Shown here: positions 1 through 5,872 of the stretch, one piece after another | Numbering within the stretch: position 1 is the stretch's first letter | Layout of the letters: each line of letters opens with the position of its first letter | Source of the DNA: a virus | Strand: one strand, 5' to 3' | DNA: 28,091 bases | IMG/VR virus record: IMGVR_UViG_3300042549_001339 | Location: 1 to 28,091 of that record | Translations under genes and position numbers: made by a program | The notes under the pieces: model-generated | The model's database searches: none | What the model saw: only the letters and a program-made list of their open reading frames with translations | Told to the model about the DNA's origin: nothing

Positions 1-183
1 AGAACTAAGAAGACCAACATCTGAACAATAACCTTTACCTGCCATCAAACAAAGGGTATCTTCTGAGCCAGTAGTGACATACTCTTCTGTTCCGTCTCCT
101 TCATCAAACAATTCACCTGCGATTAATTCTTTGACTCGTGCTGACAGCACATTGAGCTGATCTAAAACTTCATTTGGTGTCAT
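1..183 (-). CDS. Partial hypothetical protein, N-terminal 61 residues
   Basis: An open frame starts at ATG 181-183 and runs without a stop off the left edge, so only the first 61 codons are visible. The product begins MTPNEVLDQLNVLSARVKEL and continues with an acidic stretch. I do not recognise a family. An AAAGG Shine-Dalgarno sequence lies about 7 bases upstream. The start lies inside the end of the preceding gene (170-388), overlapping it by 14 bases in another frame, which suggests translational coupling within the leftward early operon. The gene is real on context (tight packing, ribosome binding site), but its function cannot be read from this fragment. Confidence 0.6.
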   Translation of the reverse strand, partial: MTPNEVLDQLNVLSARVKELIAGELFDEGDGTEEYVTTGSEDTLCLMAGKGYCSDVGLLSS

Positions 184-388
184 ACTTACCTTTCAACGTA
201 TCTTTATCAGCTCCTGACAGCTCTCGCATAGTCTCAAGCAGCTTTCCAAGAGGCTCCAGCATCATAACACGACAGCAGCTCACTCCAATAGGATGGAAGA
301 GATAACCACTGTCGCTTTCTTCTACACGATTGAGGTACTTATTAAAGAACTCTTTAACAGCTTCTTTAAGTTTTTCATCATCAGTCAT
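170..388 (-). CDS. Small hypothetical early phage protein (72 aa)
   Basis: A 72-residue charged protein beginning MTDDEKLKEAVKEFFNKYLN. It has a helical, Lys/Glu-rich N-terminus and a central Cys-Cys pair, with no membrane segment or recognisable catalytic motif. The start is preceded by AGGAG at a spacing of about 7 bases. It overlaps the 52-aa gene upstream (381-539) by 8 bases and the partial gene downstream by 14 bases, in keeping with the dense packing of this leftward operon. Function is unknown. Its place just downstream of the primase-helicase suggests an early accessory role, by context only. Confidence 0.6.
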   Translation of the reverse strand: MTDDEKLKEAVKEFFNKYLNRVEESDSGYLFHPIGVSCCRVMMLEPLGKLLETMRELSGADKDTLKGKYDTK

Positions 389-539
389 TCTCTTGCTCCT
401 TCAACGGTTCCTCTTTCAAAGGCTTACCAATAGGTTCTTCCACCACCTTCTTGCCAAAGATACGATCCCAGTTATCTCGAATCTTCTCAGCGTCTTCGTT
501 GCGCCTAGATGACCCTTTACCGCCATGCCATTGACTCAT
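381..539 (-). CDS. Conserved very small phage protein (52 aa, GGKGS-type)
   Basis: Reading ATG 537-539 leftward gives a 52-residue protein that starts MSQWHGGKGSSRRNEDAEK, continues IRDNWDRIFGKK and ends with an acidic tail. I recall this pattern (WHGGKGS, Arg/Asp, then N-W-D/E-x-I-F-G-K) from short proteins of unknown function encoded beside replication genes in several podoviruses, but I could not check this. The start overlaps the primase-helicase stop as ATGA (536-539), so translation is probably coupled to it. The gene falls below common ORF length cut-offs and is easily missed. No function is known to me. The basic, glycine-rich N-terminus could bind nucleic acid, but that is inference. 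Confidence 0.7.
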   Translation of the reverse strand: MSQWHGGKGSSRRNEDAEKIRDNWDRIFGKKVVEEPIGKPLKEEPLKEQEND

Positions 540-2137
540 AGAGCCTCCTCTTCCACTTCAATCATACGTCCAGTATACCCATTATACTGCAACTTGCAAG
601 CAGGCCCAGTGTCCCCTGAAAAGCGATTCTTAGCCACTGCAATCTTGGTCAAGTGTCGCTCCTCTTCGTTCTCGGCCATACTGTTACGCTCCAGCGTGAT
701 CACGGCATCGCTCAGTTGTACAATGGCTCCAGAGCCTCGTAACTGTGACAATGACACACTACCTCCGTCCTCGTGTCCTTGGTTGCCCTGAGGACGTTTA
801 AGGTGGCTCACACAGATCAGAGTGATGTTCAACTCTTGCACCAGTGTGCGGAGCTTGGTCATCATGTTATCAATAGCTTTACGCTCATCTCCTAAGTCCT
901 GACCTGAGACAACAATGCTAATGTGATCGAGAAAAATAACGCGACAATCACAAGCCTTCGCCATATAGCGAATTCGGTTTGAGATGTTATCGACATCAGA
1001 ACTACCGAAATGGTCAAACAAATAAATGCGATTAGAGCCAAGAGTAGCATCAAAAGCCTCCTTCAATTCCTGTTCAGTTGTTGGTGTATCCGGCAAGTGT
1101 AACAGTTTGTTAGCATGAAGACTCATAATACTTCGCGCTGTCTTACGAGTAGATTCCTCAAGGAAGAGCCCGCCGATGTTCCACTTCGTAGTCTTCAACA
1201 GAAAGTATAAGATCTCCCTGAGAAACTGACTCTTACCCAATCCACTGCCTGCGGTGACTGTAATCAACTCAGCAGGTCTGATACCGTACAAGAGCTTATT
1301 AAGGCCCTTCCAAGGGTACTGAGCCTCTGCAACTGGCTCTGGTTTGGAGATTTCCTCCCAGAGATCAGCAGCATTAACAATACCGTCAGGCACATAAGGA
1401 GTAGCCTTCCACCACTCGTTAACAAAGTCCTTAGTCGCTCCTGCAATCAGATAGTCACAAGCATCCTTGTGCCCACTCTTGTGTTGCATGATCTTGGCCT
1501 TGTTACCGAACAGTTCAGCAACTTCCTTAGCAGCCTTCTTCCCCGGCTCATCAGCATCAAAGCAGATAACAATGGAGTCGAAGCTATTGAGCCACTCATA
1601 CTGGGCCTTACAGTCCTTCAGAGCAGCCTGAGCACCGTTACGAATGCTTACTGTAGGGTAGAGAGACCCTTGCATCTGGAAAGCTGCGAGAGCGTCAAGC
1701 TCTCCCTCTGTGATGGTGACAGCTTTTCCTCCAGAGTGAAAGAGAGACTGACCGAATAGTGTAGCTCCCTTGAAGTCTCCGGTGATGGAGAATGCCTTTG
1801 TAGGAACATTGCGTTGTTTAACAGCCGTTCTAACTCCGTCTCCGTCAGTGTAAGGATAATACTGGTTGTCTCCATCGGTAGTTACTCCATACTTTTCACA
1901 AGTTGCCTGACTGATTCCTCGATCAGGGATTGATTTAAATGTACCTTTTACTTGCATTGGTGTCACGTTTTTACGTGCTGTGTTGTTTCTGATAACTGAT
2001 AGCTCCTCTGACTCATCATCTGAGGGCTTGAACGCTTGGCATACGTGGCAGTATTCATGGCCATCGTCATAGAGACTGTTGCCGTCTGAGCTACCACAGT
2101 GTTCACAGGCGATATGCCTGAGAAACTTGCTTGTCAT
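536..2137 (-). CDS. DNA primase-helicase, T7 gp4-like
   Basis: This bifunctional replication protein (533 aa) primes lagging-strand synthesis and unwinds the fork. Domains in order: an N-terminal zinc ribbon with Cys11, Cys14, Cys30 and Cys33; a TOPRIM primase fold with the catalytic Glu in TEGELDA (Glu144) and the metal-binding pair FDADEPG (Asp194, Asp196); a linker near residues 240-280; then a DnaB/RecA-like helicase with Walker A AGSGLGKS (296-303, Lys302), Walker B VIFLDH (Asp404) and a QLRGSGAI H4-type motif (465-472) before an Arg-containing C-terminus. Length matches the T7 gp4 family (about 560 aa). An AAGGAG site precedes the start. ATGA overlaps join it to the genes on both sides. 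No DNA polymerase is visible; it may lie to the left of the window. Confidence 0.95.
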   Translation of the reverse strand: MTSKFLRHIACEHCGSSDGNSLYDDGHEYCHVCQAFKPSDDESEELSVIRNNTARKNVTPMQVKGTFKSIPDRGISQATCEKYGVTTDGDNQYYPYTDGDGVRTAVKQRNVPTKAFSITGDFKGATLFGQSLFHSGGKAVTITEGELDALAAFQMQGSLYPTVSIRNGAQAALKDCKAQYEWLNSFDSIVICFDADEPGKKAAKEVAELFGNKAKIMQHKSGHKDACDYLIAGATKDFVNEWWKATPYVPDGIVNAADLWEEISKPEPVAEAQYPWKGLNKLLYGIRPAELITVTAGSGLGKSQFLREILYFLLKTTKWNIGGLFLEESTRKTARSIMSLHANKLLHLPDTPTTEQELKEAFDATLGSNRIYLFDHFGSSDVDNISNRIRYMAKACDCRVIFLDHISIVVSGQDLGDERKAIDNMMTKLRTLVQELNITLICVSHLKRPQGNQGHEDGGSVSLSQLRGSGAIVQLSDAVITLERNSMAENEEERHLTKIAVAKNRFSGDTGPACKLQYNGYTGRMIEVEEEAL

Positions 2138-2490
2138 GTATTCTTCTCCTTAAGCTTGGCTTCGACGGCGCGGGCAAAACTGCCACGGTCAAACCATTCG
2201 TTGCCGTTCTTGGCAAACTTTTCGTGTTTGCTACCTTCTCCATAAATTTCCTCATCCGTCAGCCCAACCCAAACGGCTGGCTGCTTACGCAACTCCGTTG
2301 CTGGCTCTACGTCCGTACCGGACTGAAGGACTTGGCACAGGGCGGTGATGGCATTGTCAACATCGGCGGAAAAGAATGGGTTGGGCGACTCAATAGCAAC
2401 GCCGTTTGCAATGTTGTTGCGAATCAATCCCCGGCACATTTTCAACGCCTCCAGCGCCTGCCGTATTGCGGCTTGTTGTTCTGGTGTCAT
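2134..2490 (-). CDS. Hypothetical phage protein (118 aa)
   Basis: A soluble, mostly helical 118-residue protein beginning MTPEQQAAIRQALEALKMCR. Its central section resembles phrases common in phage accessory proteins (VGLTDEEI; FARAVEAKLKEKN at the C-terminus), but I cannot assign a family. AGGAG lies 7 bases upstream. Start and stop are both in ATGA overlaps with neighbours, so it is part of a translationally coupled chain delivering the primase-helicase. This and the next gene look more GC-rich and different in codon choice from the AT-rich genes further upstream, which may mean a recently acquired block. Function unknown. Confidence 0.65.
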   Translation of the reverse strand: MTPEQQAAIRQALEALKMCRGLIRNNIANGVAIESPNPFFSADVDNAITALCQVLQSGTDVEPATELRKQPAVWVGLTDEEIYGEGSKHEKFAKNGNEWFDRGSFARAVEAKLKEKNT

Positions 2491-2774
2491 TTGCTTTCTC
2501 CTGTTGCTTGTCGTAAAGCGGCTTCTTGCGCCAGTAACTTTGCCATCTCAGGGCCATACAAATGCGTTGTTCTGACGATGTGCGCGATCTCTTCCAAAAG
2601 TGTTTGTGCATTTTTCTCTGGAAAGTATCCTCCGCAATCACATTCTCCAGCAGGATAGGCAGGTTCGCTATGAACAGCGCAATCAGACCAATGCTTTGGA
2701 GTCTGCACAGGAATACACCCATGCACTGAGCAGTGAGCCACTGTTTCGCATTCTCGGCATATGTTGTGTGTCAT
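2487..2774 (-). CDS. Cysteine/histidine-rich small protein (95 aa), possible zinc binder
   Basis: A 95-residue protein with clustered Cys and His in its first half (Cys6, Cys9, Cys15 and Cys20, then Cys32, Cys45 and Cys47 with nearby His), followed by a helical C-terminus. The spacing CRECE...C..HGC suggests metal binding, but it matches no family I can name. AAGGA precedes the start. It is joined by ATGA overlaps to the genes on both sides. The role is unknown; a structural zinc site is inference from cysteine spacing only. Confidence 0.6.
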   Translation of the reverse strand: MTHNICRECETVAHCSVHGCIPVQTPKHWSDCAVHSEPAYPAGECDCGGYFPEKNAQTLLEEIAHIVRTTHLYGPEMAKLLAQEAALRQATGESK

Positions 2775-3022
2775 AAAACATCCTTATGTTGTGAACGGAT
2801 CTCTTTCTCGTTCCAGCACAGATCTGCATAAATCTTAATCCAATCACCTTCACTCAACAAGTCATTGACCTTGACGCAATACTTAGCCCCTTGAGTCTCT
2901 ACAGAGGGCAACAGAGCGTGAATAACCATGCTATCCCAGTCGGGCTCATCGTCACCATACCAATTGAACTCAATGGTAATCGGACAATCATTCAATGTCA
3001 TGTTATGGACTAAAGTGTTCAT
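2771..3022 (-). CDS. Hypothetical early protein (83 aa)
   Basis: An 83-residue soluble protein beginning MNTLVHNMTLNDCPITIEF, with alternating hydrophobic residues that suggest beta strands and an acidic, aromatic middle (WYGDDEPDWDS). No known motif. An AAGG site lies about 11 bases before the start, a rather long spacing. The stop overlaps the next start as ATGA. It sits second in the unit read from the promoter at 3475-3502. Function unknown. Confidence 0.6.
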   Translation of the reverse strand: MNTLVHNMTLNDCPITIEFNWYGDDEPDWDSMVIHALLPSVETQGAKYCVKVNDLLSEGDWIKIYADLCWNEKEIRSQHKDVL

Positions 3023-3071
3023 TTAAGTACAACCTTTACGAAAGTTAAGACAACCAAACAAAGAGAGACAA

Positions 3072-3263
3072 TCATTTATTATCCTTGTTTTGCTTGATCC
3101 TGTCAATGGCTTGTTCAATGTCCATCATGATATTGTTGTAACCATTTGTAACAATCAGATTAGCCACATCGTCAACGACAGACCAATACCAGCATTCAAA
3201 CTTCATCAGCTCATAGTCTTGTTGATCTTGCTCATCATACATTTCAATGGATAGAGTGCCCAT
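3072..3263 (-). CDS. Acidic small early protein (63 aa), first gene after leftward promoter
   Basis: A 63-residue acidic protein beginning MGTLSIEMYDEQDQQDYEL, rich in Asp, Glu, Gln and Trp/Tyr, with a basic C-terminal tail. TGGAG lies 5 bases upstream. It is the first gene downstream of the consensus leftward promoter at 3475-3502 and its roughly 200-nt leader, so it is probably expressed early and strongly. First genes of phage early operons often encode host-takeover proteins. That is an inference from position; no motif supports a specific role. Confidence 0.6.
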   Translation of the reverse strand: MGTLSIEMYDEQDQQDYELMKFECWYWSVVDDVANLIVTNGYNNIMMDIEQAIDRIKQNKDNK

Positions 3264-3304
3264 GATAACTCCAGTTAGTGAAAGTTGTTAACAATTATAG
3301 ACAT

Positions 3305-3470
3305 ATCTAACATTTGTGTTGTTAGATGTCGAACTAATGTTACATATATAGGACTTTAAAGGATTTTAAAGTACTTATACGCACTTCAATGCATAGATGT
3401 CTCTTTATAAGTACTTATTATAAGTAACTGTTAGTAGGTTAACATCTATGTAATGTCCTAGTCCTATATA
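3305..3470 (-). repeat. Leader of leftward operon with nested inverted repeats
   Basis: The 225-base gap 3264-3488 holds three perfect inverted repeats. ATCTAACA (3305-3312) pairs with TGTTAGAT (3320-3327) across a 7-base loop. TATATAGGAC (3345-3354) pairs with GTCCTATATA (3461-3470). Inside the latter, CATAGATGT (3392-3400) pairs with ACATCTATG (3442-3450). The inner interval contains the 12-bp palindrome ATAAGTACTTAT (3407-3418), and another AAGTACTT occurs at 3369-3376. All lie downstream of the promoter at 3475-3502, so they would be in the 5' untranslated RNA. They may be operators, an RNA fold, or both. Confidence 0.6.
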
Positions 3471-3474
3471 GTAT

Positions 3475-3502
3475 ATTATACCCGATCCTCAATCGTTGTC
3501 AA
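3475..3502 (-). promoter_or_regulatory. Leftward sigma-70 promoter, both hexamers consensus
   Basis: On the minus strand TTGACA (3497-3502) is followed by a 16-base spacer and TATAAT (3475-3480). Both hexamers match the sigma-70 consensus exactly. Transcription would start near 3467 and read the genes from 3263 to the left edge, including the primase-helicase. The -35 box overlaps the last codons of the gene at 3489-3725. Confidence 0.85.
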
Positions 3503-3725
3503 GATCTAAAGTGTAACAGTTTGTAACATCATCAATGTCCACGTTGTTGGCTTCGCTGTCCTCAAATGGGTCAGCTTCAACAATGACACCCTCGGGCAAC
3601 TTTGTCGGAATACTGGGAATGTCCTTCAAACACCCATCACACATGTCCAAGAATTCATTGGTGATGGCATGACGGCGGATAGACTCGTGGTCTTTCAAGT
3701 TTTTATCACAAACGATACAACGCAT
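3489..3725 (-). CDS. Small zinc-finger-like protein (78 aa)
   Basis: A 78-residue protein with two Cys pairs, Cys3-x2-Cys6 (MRCIVCDK) and Cys29-x2-Cys32 (MCDGCLKD), separated by a basic segment (HESIRRHAITNEF), then an acidic C-terminus ending LDLDND. The paired CxxC motifs suggest one zinc-ribbon-like module. AGGAG lies 6 bases upstream. The gene ends at the leftward promoter: the consensus -35 box sits in its last codons. It is separated from the next upstream gene by a hairpin-containing gap. I do not know its function; a role in regulating early transcription is possible but not shown. Confidence 0.65.
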   Translation of the reverse strand: MRCIVCDKNLKDHESIRRHAITNEFLDMCDGCLKDIPSIPTKLPEGVIVEADPFEDSEANNVDIDDVTNCYTLDLDND

Positions 3726-3787
3726 TTTAAGCTCCTTTTGTTGTCTACCTAGGCAATGCCCTTAGACGGTTGATTTGATGGCTTTGT

Positions 3788-3815
3788 AGGCCGTTTAAAG
3801 CCCTTTAACGGGCCT
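3788..3815. terminator. Bulged hairpin, terminator-like on the plus strand
   Basis: AGGCCGTTTAAAG is followed after CC by CTTTAACGGGCCT, forming a stem of about 12 bp with two single-base bulges, then TTTCG on the plus strand. It shares the 12-mer TAACGGGCCTTT with the strong terminator at 26383-26417. In the leftward direction, in which the local genes are read, it lacks a T tract. It may therefore stop antisense (rightward) transcription or act as an RNA-stability hairpin. Confidence 0.4.
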
Positions 3816-3835
3816 TTCGTGATGGCAGGATTAGT

Positions 3836-3922
3836 TCAATTAACCAATGTATCAAAGTAACCTCCAATGATGTAAGTTAAAAGAACTACACATAAGACAA
3901 CCCAGTGTTTATTGGTTTTCAT
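3836..3922 (-). CDS. Very small single-pass membrane protein (28 aa)
   Basis: ATG 3920-3922 read leftward gives MKTNKHWVVLCVVLLTYIIG followed by GYFDTLVN and TGA: 28 residues, with a positively charged N-terminus and one hydrophobic segment of about 17 residues (WVVLCVVLLTYIIGGYF). GGGAG lies 9 bases upstream, and the start overlaps the previous gene's end by 14 bases. This is the pattern of the tiny membrane proteins common in phage early regions. Some of these affect the host membrane or exclude other phages, but no specific role can be read here. It is too short for usual ORF filters. Confidence 0.5.
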   Translation of the reverse strand: MKTNKHWVVLCVVLLTYIIGGYFDTLVN

Positions 3923-4145
3923 AGTCATTCGCTCCCTTTGGGTTCTCATATTCAATCCTCACCATATCCTCAATGTCAAGGATTATCTGGTAGTCAACAA
4001 TGTCTTTGACGTCACTGTCAATGCCCTCGATGTACAGGTCAGTGCATGAGACAATCAAAGGCAGGGTTTCAATAGACTGTACTTCACAAAGCCCGTAGAA
4101 GTCAAAGCCCTTAAGCTTGTAACTAAATTGTTTTAGTTTAGTCAT
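3909..4145 (-). CDS. Hypothetical acidic protein (78 aa)
   Basis: A 78-residue soluble protein beginning MTKLKQFSYKLKGFDFYGLC, with beta-strand-like alternation in the first half and an acidic C-terminal half (DSDVKDIVDYQIILDIEDM). No motif recognised. The start overlaps the stop of the hexapeptide-repeat gene as ATGA, and the end overlaps the 28-aa membrane protein gene. Function unknown. Confidence 0.55.
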   Translation of the reverse strand: MTKLKQFSYKLKGFDFYGLCEVQSIETLPLIVSCTDLYIEGIDSDVKDIVDYQIILDIEDMVRIEYENPKGANDYENQ

Positions 4146-4657
4146 TCTGTAACCCCAAAGTTAAAATCAATCAATTGACAAAACAGGCGGTATTGTTCTA
4201 AATGTTCTTTATTGTCTTTATGAGTCTTCTCAATAGCTTCCGAAAATTCTTTTACAGTACCGCTAAAGCACCCACAATTCACACGTATTCCGATTTTAGA
4301 ATCCCTATAGGCAGTAGTAAACCTACCCGAAGATTTTGAAGGTCCGATAACTAGATAATCTGAAAATTTTTCAATAATTCCGTGACCGGACACCAGTGCA
4401 TTTCCGAACACCTGTGCATCTCCGGTCACCAGTGCATTTCCGTACACCTGTGCATTTCCGAACACCTGTGCATCTCCGGTCACCAGTGCATTTCCGTACA
4501 CCTGTGCATTTCCGAACACCTGTGCATTTCCGGAAACCTGTGCATTTCCGAACACCTGTGCATTATCGAACATCCGTGCATTATCGAACACCCGTGCATT
4601 ATCGGACACCCGTGCATCTCCAAAAATGTGTTTACCTTTTACATTAAAAACAGTCAT
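4142..4657 (-). CDS. Hexapeptide-repeat beta-helix protein with conserved C-terminal domain (171 aa)
   Basis: Residues about 10-92 consist of some 14 tandem hexapeptides of the form N-A-x-V-x-G/D (for example NAQVFG, NAQVYG, NALVTG). This periodicity is typical of a left-handed beta helix. The C-terminal part (about 95-171) contains IGPSKSSGRFTTAYR and VNCGCFSGTVKEFSEAIEKT. I associate this domain with repeat-bearing proteins in other phages and prophages, where its role is undefined. AGAGG lies 7 bases upstream. It is linked by ATGA overlaps to both neighbours. The repeats are nearly identical at the DNA level (see 4422-4529), so copy number could change by slippage or recombination. An acyltransferase role, known for other hexapeptide proteins, is not supported because no catalytic His motif is visible. 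Confidence 0.7.
   Translation of the reverse strand: MTVFNVKGKHIFGDARVSDNARVFDNARMFDNAQVFGNAQVSGNAQVFGNAQVYGNALVTGDAQVFGNAQVYGNALVTGDAQVFGNALVSGHGIIEKFSDYLVIGPSKSSGRFTTAYRDSKIGIRVNCGCFSGTVKEFSEAIEKTHKDNKEHLEQYRLFCQLIDFNFGVTE
4422..4529. repeat. Two tandem 54-bp units inside the hexapeptide-repeat gene
   Basis: Bases 4422-4475 and 4476-4529 are the same 54-bp unit with one visible difference, at the last base. Each unit is three 18-bp subunits encoding two hexapeptides. The 18-bp subunit pattern continues, less exactly, from about 4385 to 4620. Confidence 0.85.
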
Positions 4658-4782
4658 ATCAACGCCTCTTTAAATTGGTTTAAATCAATGGTTTGTTTTG
4701 TAGGCTTATGCTGACCTTTATCAGCCTGCAAAGCCTTAGATTCTGGTGTTTGTTGGCCGTTAACGGACGGAAAAGGCCACAT
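4654..4782 (-). CDS. Small hypothetical protein (42 aa)
   Basis: ATG 4780-4782 leftward gives a 42-residue polar protein starting MWPFPSVNGQQTPESKALQA and ending NQFKEALI. AGGAG lies 8 bases upstream. The start overlaps the preceding stop as TAATG, and its stop overlaps the start of the hexapeptide-repeat gene as ATGA, so it fills the gap exactly. That fit and the ribosome binding site are the main evidence that it is real. No domain is recognised and function is unknown. Confidence 0.6.
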   Translation of the reverse strand: MWPFPSVNGQQTPESKALQADKGQHKPTKQTIDLNQFKEALI

Positions 4783-5099
4783 TAGCACAACTCCTTTGGA
4801 ATTTCAACTTCATCACCGATCTTACTGACAACGTAGCAACGCATGGCGGCGATAAGTGGGGCTGTGGCTTGAATGCCAATTTGACCCGGTTTGTAGATCG
4901 ACACCCAGTTACCCTTACTGTTTCGCAATAAGTAAATCTGCTCCCGCTCAATAATCGGCCCGCCATCCGACCAGTCAGTGGATGGATGAAAAGAATCTAA
5001 AAATTCTTTGCTTTCCCAATATGTTCCCGGCTTGAATGTTTGAGCTACTGCCCAATCAAGGGCGGCACCTGTCAGTTCACGTGTTTTAACTTTTATCAT
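4782..5099 (-). CDS. DUF2591-like phage protein (105 aa)
   Basis: A 105-residue protein whose N-terminus, KVKTRELTGAALDWAVAQ, matches the signature of the DUF2591 family of small phage and prophage proteins as I recall it. A central section (STDWSDGGPIIEREQIYL) and the C-terminus (ATAPLIAAMRCYVVSKIGDE) also fit that family. Its function is not known. Start and stop lie in single-base TAATG overlaps with both neighbours. It belongs to the accessory early module rather than to replication or virion structure. Confidence 0.75.
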   Translation of the reverse strand: MIKVKTRELTGAALDWAVAQTFKPGTYWESKEFLDSFHPSTDWSDGGPIIEREQIYLLRNSKGNWVSIYKPGQIGIQATAPLIAAMRCYVVSKIGDEVEIPKELC

Positions 5100-5299
5100 T
5101 ACTTCACCTTCATGAGTTTAAACAGGTTAAGACAATCACCCCTTACCCATCGTGAAGGGTCAACTTCGCCCGTGTCCGGGTCTGTATAAGGTGTTTCTGG
5201 TGCGTAATCGTTGCACTCTAGCCAATGTTGGCAGACACCCCGATCAGTGCTACTGAAGGCGACTATACCGCTTGTTCTGAATTTTACTTGATACATCAT
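5099..5299 (-). CDS. Hypothetical protein (66 aa)
   Basis: I place the start at ATG 5297-5299. It gives an ATGA overlap with the upstream stop and has AAGGGG 7 bases upstream. The longer frame, starting at 5332, would intrude 37 bases into the upstream gene without a ribosome binding site. The product begins MMYQVKFRTSGIVAFSSTDR and includes PYTDPDTGEVDPSRW. No domain recognised. A second in-frame ATG follows immediately, so the first residue is uncertain by one. Confidence 0.55.
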   Translation of the reverse strand: MMYQVKFRTSGIVAFSSTDRGVCQHWLECNDYAPETPYTDPDTGEVDPSRWVRGDCLNLFKLMKVK

Positions 5300-5490
5300 T
5301 TCAAGACCCCTTGGTAGTGATAGCCATTCCAACGTTCAAGACGATCAGGTGTTACCTTGTCATCAGTGCTTAGCTGGGCCTGAGACAATGCCTCGGTGTC
5401 AGTATTAGCCCCAATCATTATCCAACCGTATCGGCCGCGGTAACGGTAGCTTATGAGACCTTCAGCGGCCATAGGTTTATCATAATGCAT
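5296..5490 (-). CDS. Conserved small phage protein (64 aa)
   Basis: A 64-residue basic protein beginning MHYDKPMAAEGLISYRYRGR and continuing YGWIMIGANT. This SYRYRGRYGxIMIGA pattern recurs, as I recall, in short phage proteins of unknown function in proteobacterial phages. AAGGGG lies about 7 bases upstream of the first ATG; an internal start at Met7 is possible. The stop overlaps the following start as ATGA. No enzymatic motif is visible. Confidence 0.6.
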   Translation of the reverse strand: MHYDKPMAAEGLISYRYRGRYGWIMIGANTDTEALSQAQLSTDDKVTPDRLERWNGYHYQGVLK

Positions 5491-5500
5491 AGACAGCCCC

Positions 5501-5845
5501 TTAGAATTGCTGGAACAAGAACATACCCTCAGACAACTCGATTGCTTGGGTGTTATCCCAAAGGAATTGCATTACAGCCTCGACGCGGTTGTAATCGTCT
5601 TCATCGTCTGCAAAGTCATCCAGATCAATAGAGTATTCACGGGCAACATCTGACCAATGCATCTCAGCCCAATCACAGCAGATTCCCACAATGTCAAACT
5701 CTACAGGCTCGCCTGTGCTGTCACTGTAGTCTTCCAAGTAATCGAAGATGGCTTCCAGTGCCTCATACGAGAATTGATCCTTGCGTGATGATTGCTTGAA
5801 CGCATCGATGAAGGAGGACTTGCTGATTGTTTGAACGATTGCCAT
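5501..5845 (-). CDS. Strongly acidic phage protein (114 aa)
   Basis: A 114-residue protein with a short basic N-terminus (MAIVQTISKSSFIDAFKQSS) and a long acidic remainder. The segments SYEALEAIFDYLEDY, EFDIVGICCDWAE and DDFADDEDDYNRV carry many Asp/Glu. Proteins of this type are common in proteobacterial phages and plasmids and are usually annotated as hypothetical. The acidity is reminiscent of DNA-mimic anti-restriction proteins, but I see no specific family match, so that is only a suggestion. AAAGG lies about 9 bases upstream. It is preceded by a 111-base gap that holds a structured-RNA candidate in the likely leader of this gene. Confidence 0.65.
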   Translation of the reverse strand: MAIVQTISKSSFIDAFKQSSRKDQFSYEALEAIFDYLEDYSDSTGEPVEFDIVGICCDWAEMHWSDVAREYSIDLDDFADDEDDYNRVEAVMQFLWDNTQAIELSEGMFLFQQF

Positions 5846-5872
5846 GATAAATTACCTTTAAAGTGTTTGCCT

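Noticed and set aside
2131-2658. 175-codon plus-strand frame opposite the genes at 2134-2774
   Set aside because: It lies antisense to three minus-strand genes linked by ATGA overlaps with good ribosome binding sites; no supporting motif.
4385-4620. Possible CRISPR array from regular short repeats
   Set aside because: Repeats are contiguous 18-bp coding units without unique spacers and translate into a regular hexapeptide protein.
4382-4714. Plus-strand frames with HLCISEHLCISG or PVHFRTPVHFRT repeats
   Set aside because: They are antisense readings of the 18-bp repeats of the hexapeptide gene, in a strand with no promoter or ribosome binding site there.
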